Origin: Arthrobacter sp.
Lineage (GTDB): Bacteria > Actinomycetota > Actinomycetes > Actinomycetales > Micrococcaceae
NCBI GenBank assembly: GCA_030146405.1
Contig: JASLBS010000003.1
Coordinates: 1-30,804, forward strand
DNA: 30,804 nt
Direction of reading: 5' to 3'
A model generated the notes under the pieces. The model was not told the origin of the DNA. It made no database searches and saw only the letters and a program-made list of their open reading frames with translations. Below are positions 23,818 to 30,804 of this stretch, piece by piece. Made by a program: the position numbers and the translations under genes. Position 1 is the stretch's first letter. Every line of letters starts with the position of its first letter.

Positions 23818-24990
23818 CTACTTCTTCCGGGTGGGCTGACCGGCGATCGACCGGCCGATCGATTCACGCATGATCTCACTGGTGCCACCGAAGATGGTCA
23901 GCAGTCGGGCCGCGAGGAAGGCCTGCGAGACCGGGTACTCGAGGATGTAGCCGTACCCGCCGTGGAGCTGGAGGCAACGATCGGTGATGGTCTTGGCCCG
24001 CTCGCTCGCCCAGAGTTTCACCTGTGCGGCATCCGTGGCGCTGAGGGCGTCCGCGTTGAAGGCGAGGACGGCCCGGTCCACGAAGGTCTCCGTCACCACG
24101 ATCTCGGTGAGGATGTCCGCGAGTACGTGCCGGGTGGTCTGGAAGTCGAGCACGCGTTCGCCGAAGGCACTGCGGTCGCTGACATAGCGCAGCGTCTGCT
24201 CGTACGTGGCGCGTGCCAGCGCAGCGGAGGCGACGGCGATGCCGAGGCGCCCCTGGGGGATCTGTTCGAGGCTGTACCGCAGGCCCTGACCCACCTCGCC
24301 CACGAGGTCACCGCCCGGCACCCGCACGTTGTCGAAGAACAGTTCGGCGGTGTCGGAGGCCTGCAGCCCCATCTTGTCGAGCTGCCGGCCGGGGGAGTAG
24401 CCCTCGCCCTTGCTCACCATGAAGAGCGAGAAGGAGTCGCTCGATCCCCGGCCGGAGCTGCCGTCCGTCCGTGCCAGCACGAGGGAGGCATCGCCGCTGA
24501 TGCCGTTACCGATGAACACCTTCTGCCCGGTGAGGAGCCAGTCGTCGCCGTCGCGGACCGCCCTGGTGCGGATGCCGCGCAGATCGCTCCCCGCACCCGG
24601 TTCGGTCCAGGCACAGGAGGTCACGATCTCCCCCGAGACCATGCCCGGGAGCCACCGTTCCTTGAGGTCCGCCGAGCCGTAGGCGAGCAGGTGTGGCAGG
24701 ACGAGGTCGTCCTGCAGGTGGAAGGCGAGTCCGACGGCGAGGTGGTTGCTGCGCGCGAACTCCTCGTCGAGGACCGTGCGGAAACGGTAGTCCGGCATCC
24801 CGGCACCGCCGAACTCCTCGGGAACGGCCATCCCGAGCAGGCCCTGCTCGCCTGCAGCGGTCCACACGGACCGGTCCATCATGTGCTGACGGTCCCACTC
24901 TGCATAACGGGGTGCCACTGCGCGCTCGTTGAACTCGCGGGCAACGTCCCGGAAAAGCTCGTGATCCTCTTCGAACACCGTGCGTTCCAT
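23818..24990 (-). CDS. Acyl-CoA dehydrogenase
   Basis: FAD enzyme that introduces a double bond into acyl-CoA (fatty acid or branched-chain breakdown). The protein is 390 aa. The FAD/substrate motif CAWTEPGAGSDL is at 126-137, SDRSAFGERVLDFQTTRH is conserved, and the C-terminal block reads IFGGTSEIMRESIGR. The usual catalytic Glu of short- and medium-chain enzymes is Gly368 here; Glu264 in ATYEQTLRY lines up with the helix-G Glu of long-chain and isovaleryl types, so it is probably the base. The start is the ATG at 24990, with AAGGA 7 bases upstream. It is the first gene of a pair with def. Confidence 0.93.
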   Translation of the reverse strand: MERTVFEEDHELFRDVAREFNERAVAPRYAEWDRQHMMDRSVWTAAGEQGLLGMAVPEEFGGAGMPDYRFRTVLDEEFARSNHLAVGLAFHLQDDLVLPHLLAYGSADLKERWLPGMVSGEIVTSCAWTEPGAGSDLRGIRTRAVRDGDDWLLTGQKVFIGNGISGDASLVLARTDGSSGRGSSDSFSLFMVSKGEGYSPGRQLDKMGLQASDTAELFFDNVRVPGGDLVGEVGQGLRYSLEQIPQGRLGIAVASAALARATYEQTLRYVSDRSAFGERVLDFQTTRHVLADILTEIVVTETFVDRAVLAFNADALSATDAAQVKLWASERAKTITDRCLQLHGGYGYILEYPVSQAFLAARLLTIFGGTSEIMRESIGRSIAGQPTRKK

Positions 24991-25070
24991 GCCAAGGTCC
25001 TTCGTCGCTGTCAGCCGGAAAGCGGCGCAGACCCGGGAGGGCTGCTCTCCACGGCCGGTGCCGGAAATGG

Positions 25071-25105
25071 GTATGCCGTCCCGGAGTGTCTCCGGAACGG
25101 CATAC
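25071..25105 (-). terminator. Hairpin after tRNA-His
   Basis: GTATGCCGT/ACGGCATAC (9 bp) continues into CCGGAG-TGT-CTCCGG (6 bp) past one C-A mismatch. It lies between tRNA-His and the acyl-CoA dehydrogenase gene. There is no T run, so it may be a weak terminator or a processing site. Confidence 0.65.
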
Positions 25106-25131
25106 GTGGTCAGGAGATCCTGACCTTCGAG

Positions 25132-25204
25132 GGTGAGTAACGGGGCTTGAACCCGCGACCTCCTGGACCACAACCAGGCGCTCTGCCAACTGAGCTATAC
25201 CCAC
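25132..25204 (-). tRNA. tRNA-His (anticodon GTG)
   Basis: A 73-base cloverleaf. The acceptor GTGGGTA pairs with TACTCAC (one G-U), the D-arm is GCTCAGTTGGCAGAGC, the anticodon arm is CCTGG-TTGTGGT-CCAGG, and the T-arm has GGTTCAAGCC. The discriminator is C and the extra G at -1 is encoded (25205), both hallmarks of tRNA-His. CCA is not encoded. TAAACT at 25271-25276 (minus) could be the -10 box; the same hexamer lies before tRNA-Arg. Confidence 0.96.
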
Positions 25205-25392
25205 CACGTGTCTTCGCGATCACCGCCCGGACATCGTCCTGGGCGCCGCTCACGTAAGGCAGCGGATACAAGTTTACACACGTTTTCGGATGCTACCGAC
25301 AGCCCGCTCCGCCGGGTGGGCGGCGACGCCCGATCATCCGAGGAACGATCGCGTCCGCTGCGGTCGGGTGCACCGACAACAGCGGCGGACGA

Positions 25393-25995
25393 TCAGGAGG
25401 TGATGGTCTGCGCGATGGCCTTGCTCGTTGCCGAGTCCGGTCCGGGAGAGGGGACGAAGACCGCGGCGCGGTAGTAGCGCAGTTCCCTGATCGAGTCCTC
25501 GATGTCGCCCAGGGCGCGGTGCCCGCCGGTCTTGGCGGGCGACTGGAAGTAGGCCCGGGTGAACCAGCGGCGGGCGAGCTCCTTGATGGTGGACACGTCG
25601 ATGATCCGGTAGTGCAGGTGGTCGACCACGAGAGGCATGTCCCGCAGCAGGAAATTGCGGTCGGTACCCACCGAGTTCCCGGCGAGCTGCGCCTTCCGCG
25701 GTTCCGGTACCCACTGCTTGATGTAATTCAGGACCTGCTGCTCGGCCTCGCCCATGGTGATTCCGTCGTCGAGCTCCTCGAGCAGCCCGGAGGTGGTGTG
25801 CATGTTCCGCACGAAGTCGCCCATCGAGGCCAGGGCCTCCGCGCTCGGCTTGATCACCACGTCCACACCGTCACCGAGGATGTTGAGTTCGGCGTCCGTC
25901 ACCAGGACCGCGACTTCGATCAGGGCGTCATCGACGAGGTCCAGCCCCGTCATCTCGCAGTCGATCCAGACGATGTGCTCATTCGATATCGGCAT
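25393..25995 (-). CDS. orn: Oligoribonuclease
   Basis: 3'-5' exonuclease that degrades very short RNAs to mononucleotides. The protein is 200 aa. The DEDDh set is complete: Asp12 and Glu14 in WIDCEMTGLD, Asp112 in GNSVGTDRNFL, and His159 with Asp164 in GHRALGDIEDSIREL. The start is the ATG at 25995 (MPISNEHIVWID). No ribosome site is present, and TACATT lies exactly 6 bases before it, so the message is probably leaderless. A tail of about 20 residues after the family core is typical of actinobacteria. Confidence 0.96.
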   Translation of the reverse strand: MPISNEHIVWIDCEMTGLDLVDDALIEVAVLVTDAELNILGDGVDVVIKPSAEALASMGDFVRNMHTTSGLLEELDDGITMGEAEQQVLNYIKQWVPEPRKAQLAGNSVGTDRNFLLRDMPLVVDHLHYRIIDVSTIKELARRWFTRAYFQSPAKTGGHRALGDIEDSIRELRYYRAAVFVPSPGPDSATSKAIAQTITS

Positions 25996-26001
25996 TCGAC
26001 C

Positions 26002-26007
26002 AATGTA
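26002..26007 (-). promoter_or_regulatory. -10 box of leaderless orn promoter
   Basis: TACATT fits TANNNT and ends 6 bases before the ATG at 25995. Confidence 0.55.
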
Positions 26008-26295
26008 CCGCCCGGCACCCACGCGGACGGGACGCCGGGGAAGGGGAACGCCCACCCCGTGCGGGGCAGGCTTCGGTGCCGGTCGACGCGCTCGGCGGGC
26101 ACTACTTTTTCGGGTTGCTCGGAGTGGCCGGTGCTAACATTCGAACAGTTCGCTCAGCGCTGCGGGGGTCCGGGTGGCCCTGCTGGTCCTGACACGGGGC
26201 ACTCTCGCGCGGCGCCCGCCGTCCACCGGTGGAGCCGGCAGCGGACCGAGGCGGTCATCGCCATCTTTCTGCTTGTCGACGATTGGACTCTCCCG

Positions 26296-27816
26296 ATGCC
26301 CGCCCAGGTTCCCCTGACCCAGGTCGAGACACAGGCGGGCCCGAACCGACCCAATATCGCGATCGTGCAGGGGTTCGTCGGATCGCTCATGATGTGGGTC
26401 GGATCCCTCGGGGTGGGCTGGCTCTCGCTGGCGTCCACCGGGCTGCGGCGCAACCCCGTGATCATGTGGCTCCGGTTCGAACCTCCCGGCGCCGTGTTGT
26501 CGGTCCTGTTGCTGGCTCTGGGCGGAATGCTCCTGATCCGCGCCTGGCTCCGCCTGGGTCAGCGCCTCAACGGGTGGTCCGACGAATCACGTCCCTATCT
26601 CATCAAGGCCGTGGTTGCGTGGACCATCCCCATGGCGGTTGCACTACCACTTTTCAGCCGGGACGTGTTCGCCTACATCGCGCAGGGTCAGGTGATGATC
26701 GCCAAGCTCAATCCCTACGTGGACGGCTACTCCCAGATATCGAACTATCTGCAGATCGGCGCCGACGACCTCTGGGCGCAGAGCCCTACCCCGTACGGCC
26801 CGGTCTTCCTGTGGATCGAGGAAGGGATCGTCCGGCTGACGGGCGGGAATCCCGACACCTCGATCATCCTGTTCAGGGTCGTGGCGCTGATCGGGGTGGT
26901 CCTGTGCCTCTACGTGGTTCCGAAGCTTGCGGAACTCCACTCGATCAACCCGAACCGTGCCCTGTGGCTCAGCGTCGCCAACCCCCTGTTCCTGATCAAC
27001 TTCGTCGCCGCGATCCACAACGACTCGCTCATGATCGGCCTGGCCCTGATGGGGCTGTACCTCGCTGCGACGAAGCGACCGATCCTCGGCATCCTGCTGA
27101 TCACCCTCTCCGTGGGGATCAAGCCGATCACCCTCATCTTCCTCCCGTTCGTGGGATTGATGTGGGCAGGGAAGGGTGCTTCGTGGCCCAGGAAGTTCCT
27201 CTACTGGGCCATCACCGCAGGGTTGGCCCTCGGGCTCCTCTGGGTCATGGGCCTGATCAACACGTTCGGCTTCGGCTGGGTGGGGGCGCTCAGCACACCG
27301 GGCAGCGTCTGGATCTGGTACGCACCCGTCGGGTTCATGGGCATGCTGCTGGCGATCCTCGGCAACGCTGTCGGGCTTGACGGCTGGGGAATCGCCGATG
27401 GATTCCACACGGTGGCGAGGGTGGCTTCGCTCGCGATCATCGCCGTGCAGATCTTCCGCGGCGACCACAGCCGCCTGGTGCGCCGGCTCGCCATCGCCTT
27501 CGCCGCGATCGTCGTGCTCTCCCCGATGATCCAGTCCTGGTACGTGGTCTGGCTGATCCCGCTGTTCGCGGTCACCGGGATACGGGACGACTGGCAGGTG
27601 AGGTTCCTCCACATCACCGTGGCGTTCTTCATGGTCTACGCCGTCACCGATCAGCTGGACATCTTCCCGTACTTCGACCTCAGCCTCCTGGTCGCGCGTC
27701 AGCTCGCAGCTGTGACCGCGCTCGCCTTCGCGTTGTACCTCGTGTTCCTCGACCGCAGCACGAAGGCCCTGTTCCGCAAGCGGTACCACCCGCTGGAACC
27801 AGGACAACTGCACTGA
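26296..27816 (+). CDS. mptB: Polyprenol-phosphomannose-dependent alpha-1,6-mannosyltransferase
   Basis: GT-C type membrane glycosyltransferase that uses polyprenyl-phosphate-mannose to start the alpha-1,6 mannan core of lipomannan-like glycolipids. The protein is 506 aa, with about 12-13 hydrophobic segments. MptB-like motifs are SRDVFAYIAQG in the first large outer loop, SPTPYGPVFLWIE, and HNDSLMIGLALMGLYLA. The acidic residue in SRD is the likely catalytic site by family analogy. The ATG at 26296 is chosen because the first membrane segment begins about 22 residues later. Its upstream sequence is weak: no ribosome site, and only TGGACT 6 bases before. An in-frame GTG near 26132 would add about 55 residues. 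It is divergent from orn. Confidence 0.85.
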   Translation: MPAQVPLTQVETQAGPNRPNIAIVQGFVGSLMMWVGSLGVGWLSLASTGLRRNPVIMWLRFEPPGAVLSVLLLALGGMLLIRAWLRLGQRLNGWSDESRPYLIKAVVAWTIPMAVALPLFSRDVFAYIAQGQVMIAKLNPYVDGYSQISNYLQIGADDLWAQSPTPYGPVFLWIEEGIVRLTGGNPDTSIILFRVVALIGVVLCLYVVPKLAELHSINPNRALWLSVANPLFLINFVAAIHNDSLMIGLALMGLYLAATKRPILGILLITLSVGIKPITLIFLPFVGLMWAGKGASWPRKFLYWAITAGLALGLLWVMGLINTFGFGWVGALSTPGSVWIWYAPVGFMGMLLAILGNAVGLDGWGIADGFHTVARVASLAIIAVQIFRGDHSRLVRRLAIAFAAIVVLSPMIQSWYVVWLIPLFAVTGIRDDWQVRFLHITVAFFMVYAVTDQLDIFPYFDLSLLVARQLAAVTALAFALYLVFLDRSTKALFRKRYHPLEPGQLH

Positions 27817-27913
27817 TCGGCGGGGCCGCCTGACCCGGAGCGCTGCACGTTGCGAGCCCGGCTGCCACCGGTCCCGGGCAACAGTGGGACATGCGGGGCG
27901 CGTACGGAACGGT

Positions 27914-27919
27914 GATACT
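27914..27919 (+). promoter_or_regulatory. -10 box of leaderless DUF3224 gene promoter
   Basis: GATACT ends 6 bases before the ATG at 27926. Five of six bases match TATACT. Confidence 0.45.
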
Positions 27920-27925
27920 GGTCAG

Positions 27926-28384
27926 ATGAGTGAATCAGGAATGACCACGTACAGCGGTGAGTTCGAGATCACCGACTGGGATGCCGAACCCTATTCGGAG
28001 CCCGGGAGCACGGGCGAACTCTCGCGGGTCAGGGCTGCCAAGGTCTTCGAGGGTCAGATCACCGGGACGAGTACCGCCGAGCTTCTGATGGCCGGGAACG
28101 ACATCGGAGCAGGGTATGTGTCGTCGGAGCAGTTCGTCGGGACCGTGGGGAACCGGACTGGAGCCATGACGGTGCAGCACTGGGGCGTGGCTGAGGGCTC
28201 GGATGCCGCGAGTTCGGGGCACATCATCCCAGGATCGGGTACCGAGGGACTCCGCGGGATCTCGGGCAGGGCCATCTACTCACAGGACCCGGACGGGCAG
28301 CACCGGCTCGAGCTGAGGGTGAGTTTCCCGGACGAGTCCGATGCGGCTGACGGTGACGACGGGACCTCGGGGAATCTCGCATAG
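27926..28384 (+). CDS. DUF3224 family protein
   Basis: Small cytosolic beta-barrel-like protein of unknown function, 152 aa. Family features are the start TYSGEFEITDWDAEPYSE, the central KVFEGQITGTSTAELLMA, and VPGSG-like IIPGSGTEGLRGISGRA. No signal or catalytic motif is seen. The start is the ATG at 27926, placed 6 bases after GATACT, which fits a leaderless message; an ATG at 27941 is also in frame. Its last codons overlap the promoter of tRNA-Arg. Confidence 0.83.
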   Translation: MSESGMTTYSGEFEITDWDAEPYSEPGSTGELSRVRAAKVFEGQITGTSTAELLMAGNDIGAGYVSSEQFVGTVGNRTGAMTVQHWGVAEGSDAASSGHIIPGSGTEGLRGISGRAIYSQDPDGQHRLELRVSFPDESDAADGDDGTSGNLA

Positions 28385-28390
28385 TAAACT
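28385..28390 (+). promoter_or_regulatory. -10 box of tRNA-Arg promoter
   Basis: TAAACT follows directly after the stop codon of the DUF3224 gene and ends 9 bases before the mature tRNA. The same hexamer lies before tRNA-His. Confidence 0.5.
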
Positions 28391-28399
28391 CGAGGAACT

Positions 28400-28472
28400 G
28401 CCTCCGTAGCTCAGGGGATAGAGCAGGGGCCTTCTAATCCTCTGGTCGCAGGTTCGAATCCTGCCGGGGGCA
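28400..28472 (+). tRNA. tRNA-Arg (anticodon TCT)
   Basis: A 73-base cloverleaf. The acceptor GCCTCCG pairs with CGGGGGC, the D-arm is GCTCAGGGGATAGAGC, the anticodon loop is CTTCTAA, and the T-arm GCAGG-TTCGAAT-CCTGC is perfect. The last pair of the anticodon stem (31-39) is a C-U mismatch. Discriminator is A, and CCA is not encoded. It reads AGA codons, rare in this GC-rich genome. Confidence 0.95.
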
Positions 28473-28481
28473 CAGGCACAA

Positions 28482-28510
28482 GGTCGGGCGCTGAGGCGCC
28501 CGGCCTTTCT
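28482..28510 (+). terminator. Intrinsic terminator of tRNA-Arg
   Basis: A 10-bp GC-rich stem (GGTCGGGCGC at 28482-28491 with 28496-28505, one G-U pair) and a TGAG loop are followed by TTTCT. Confidence 0.9.
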
Positions 28511-28653
28511 GCTGCCCGTCGGCGTTCCCTCCGGTGACCGGTATGCGGCGCTTATCAACATAAGCAGATCGAGCCCCGGGACCCACTCTTCGTGGATCGA
28601 GACTGATGGAAGGCGGGCGAGGACCGTCCGCCCCATCAATGAAGGGACTCATC

Positions 28654-29235
28654 ATGACCGACATCATCACCGTGCGCGGGTACGTCGCTACCGAGGTGCG
28701 CCTCACTCTCGCCCAGAGTGGGCTGCCCATCGCAGGCTTCCGCATGTGCTCCACCGAGCGGCGGTTCGACAGGGCGAGCAACACCTGGGTGGACGGGCAC
28801 ACCAACTGGTACTCGGTCTCGATGTTCCGTCAGCTCGCCACCAACGCGGGAGCCAGCATCAAGAAGGGCGACCGCGTGATCGTCACCGGGCGGCTGAAGG
28901 TGCGTCCCTGGATCAACGCCGACGGCCGAACGGGAACGGCCGTGGAGATCGACGCCGACAGCGCGGGTCATGACCTCATGTGGGGTACCGCGAACTTCCG
29001 CAGGACCACCGCGGACCGCGTGGAGCACCAGGGCGGCGTTGCCGAAGAAGGGGCGGAAGGAACGCCCGCCGGTGACACCGTCCCCGTCGGTGTCGATGCC
29101 GAGACCGGTGAGCTGTACGACGTGCCTTCGACCTACCCGGCGGAAAGCGAAGCTGGTGAGGGCGGCATCGAGGACGGTACCCTCCCGGACGGCGACCGGA
29201 GTGAAGCTGTGGAGGACACTGCCGTCCCGTTCTAG
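28654..29235 (+). CDS. ssb: Single-stranded DNA-binding protein, accessory type
   Basis: OB-fold protein that coats single-stranded DNA. The protein is 193 aa. The OB fold spans about 1-110 (ITVRGYVATEVRLTL, TNWYSVSMFRQLATNAGASI, GDRVIVTGRLKVRPW). An acidic disordered linker follows, and the tip EDTAVPF resembles the xxxIPF peptide that recruits repair proteins. It is not next to rpsF or rplI, where the main replicative ssb sits, so it is probably a second copy. The start is the ATG at 28654, with AAGGGA 7 bases upstream; the open frame from 28606 is not conserved. After the TAG, the same frame stays open for 41 codons and becomes Glu/Asp-rich. Confidence 0.9.
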   Translation: MTDIITVRGYVATEVRLTLAQSGLPIAGFRMCSTERRFDRASNTWVDGHTNWYSVSMFRQLATNAGASIKKGDRVIVTGRLKVRPWINADGRTGTAVEIDADSAGHDLMWGTANFRRTTADRVEHQGGVAEEGAEGTPAGDTVPVGVDAETGELYDVPSTYPAESEAGEGGIEDGTLPDGDRSEAVEDTAVPF

Positions 29236-29421
29236 GCCGGCCACCTGCAACGGGCACTTCCGGTGGGTCCCGATCTCCGAAACCGGCCGGACCGGGCCTG
29301 GTATGTGGAGGAGGACGAGGCGGAGGAGAACGAGGCCGAGAACGAGGACGAAATCGGGTAACGGGACCGGGACTCGGATCTGGTCGGGCGGAAGCAACGC
29401 GGTGGCGGGTGGGCCCCGTGG

Positions 29422-29427
29422 CAGGAT
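29422..29427 (+). promoter_or_regulatory. Possible -10 box of the lipoprotein gene
   Basis: CAGGAT ends 6 bases before the GTG at 29434, the spacing seen at other genes here. The first base departs from the TANNNT pattern. Confidence 0.35.
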
Positions 29428-29433
29428 AGGCGG

Positions 29434-30024
29434 GTGAATACCGTTGTGCTGACACCGGCCGGACATCGATCGGCCATCCTGCGCCGATCCTGGGCCCTGA
29501 TCGCGGTGGGATCGGTCCTCACGGTGACGGCCTGTACCGGCGCTCTTGCGCCCTCGGAACCCTCCGACGGATCGAACGGTGCCGTCCCGTCCGCGACGAC
29601 GTTCCCGCAGAGCGAGGCGGCGGACGCCGATGGTGAGCCTGACACGACGCCGGGCGGCGACGCGGTGCCGCAGCCCCCGGACGATGCCGATCAACCCGCT
29701 GCAGTAGATCCTGCCGAGGACGGCACGCGTATCTCCGGAGCCGTCGAAACCGCCCTGCAAGCCCTGGCCGCCGGCCAGAGCTCGGTCACGAGGGAGCAGG
29801 TGCGGTCGGCGATCGAGCAGGGGTTCGCCGACGCGGACGTGGTGGCGGACGGCATCGAGGTCTCGATCGACAGCACCCCGACAGGGCTCGACGTGGACGC
29901 CATCCAGGGCGCGGGGCGCACCGGGGAGACCTGCGTCTTCGGGGAAGTACGCGAGGGTGATGTCTCGGTCTCTGTGCTGCCGGCCCTCGCCTCCGGATAC
30001 TGTTTCGTGGGCGACCAGCGGTAG
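29434..30024 (+). CDS. DUF6993 lipoprotein
   Basis: Putative surface lipoprotein of unknown function, 196 aa. A signal peptide spans about 1-33, and its lipobox VTAC puts the lipidated cysteine at 34. A disordered acidic Pro-rich stretch (about 40-95) follows, then a C-terminal domain (about 98-196) with two cysteines in GETCVFGEV and SGYCFVGDQR, a DUF6993 pattern from memory. The start is the GTG at 29434. It lies between ssb and ettA. Confidence 0.8.
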   Translation: MNTVVLTPAGHRSAILRRSWALIAVGSVLTVTACTGALAPSEPSDGSNGAVPSATTFPQSEAADADGEPDTTPGGDAVPQPPDDADQPAAVDPAEDGTRISGAVETALQALAAGQSSVTREQVRSAIEQGFADADVVADGIEVSIDSTPTGLDVDAIQGAGRTGETCVFGEVREGDVSVSVLPALASGYCFVGDQR

Positions 30025-30051
30025 CAGCACCGCCGCGGGTTCGAGCGGAGC

Positions 30052-30090
30052 GCCGTACGCCAGGGCTGGGAGGAACTCCTGACGTACGGC
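30052..30090 (+). terminator. Hairpin after the DUF6993 gene
   Basis: GCCGTACG/CGTACGGC (8 bp) extends past a C-A mismatch into CAGG/CCTG. No T run follows. It probably separates the lipoprotein gene from ettA. Confidence 0.6.
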
Positions 30091-30117
30091 GAATGGGAGA
30101 ACACGGCAGGCAACCAC

Positions 30118-30123
30118 TAGCCT
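30118..30123 (+). promoter_or_regulatory. -10 box of leaderless ettA promoter
   Basis: TAGCCT fits TANNNT and ends 7 bases before the ATG at 30131. Confidence 0.5.
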
Positions 30124-30130
30124 TGGATGC

Positions 30131-30804
<674 letters not shown>

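Overview
The window is a high-GC actinobacterial chromosome segment, most likely from the Micrococcaceae (Arthrobacter-like). This rests on the third-position GC bias, on actinobacteria-restricted families (DUF3145, DUF3052, DUF6993, MptB), on a homodimeric-type AceE, and on gene order. I see no IS element, phage gene, integrase or CRISPR array; it reads as ordinary core chromosome. It ends inside ettA.

Layout. 103-606 (+) is a DUF3145 gene, followed by a hairpin shared with the convergent FAS-II operon. 811-5916 (-) is fasR-fabD-fabH-acpP-fabF, a type II fatty acid synthesis operon led by its PucR-like regulator. 6039-8792 (-) is aceE, closed by a strong intrinsic terminator. Divergent from it, 9149-10989 (+), are DUF3052, an AhpE-type 1-Cys peroxiredoxin and a sirtuin. 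As I recall it, M. tuberculosis has the same neighbourhood (ahpE, DUF3052, aceE, PucR regulator, fabD, acpM, kasA). 11111-11791 is a secreted repeat protein, then tRNA-Val, rlmN (-), gnd (+), and the cysteine pair cysK-cysE with msrA (-). 17370-20078 (+) is nif3, cdsZ and an RNase HI-VOC fusion. This order again resembles M. tuberculosis, but there the RNase HI partner is a phosphatase. 20098-23187 holds yaaA (-), rnpB (+) and an MFS transporter (+). 23241-25995 (-) holds def, an acyl-CoA dehydrogenase, tRNA-His and orn. 26296 to the end (+) holds mptB, a DUF3224 gene, tRNA-Arg, an accessory ssb, a DUF6993 lipoprotein and ettA.

How the genes work together. AceE makes acetyl-CoA and the adjacent operon spends it on fatty acids. 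Peroxiredoxin, MsrA, YaaA and the 6-phosphogluconate dehydrogenase (NADPH) form a dispersed oxidative-stress set. CysE and CysK make cysteine.

The most unusual item is an apparently unannotated minus-strand unit between rnpB and the MFS gene. It has a near-consensus promoter (TTGACG, 17 bases, GATAAT), then a folded leader in which TTCTCC can pair with the GGAGAA ribosome site, then a 22-codon ORF and a GC-rich hairpin. Other notable points are the RNase HI-VOC fusion, a CdsZ zinc ribbon that has lost one cysteine pair, a recurring -10 box placed 6-7 bases before start codons (leaderless transcription), and stem-loops on both sides of acpP.
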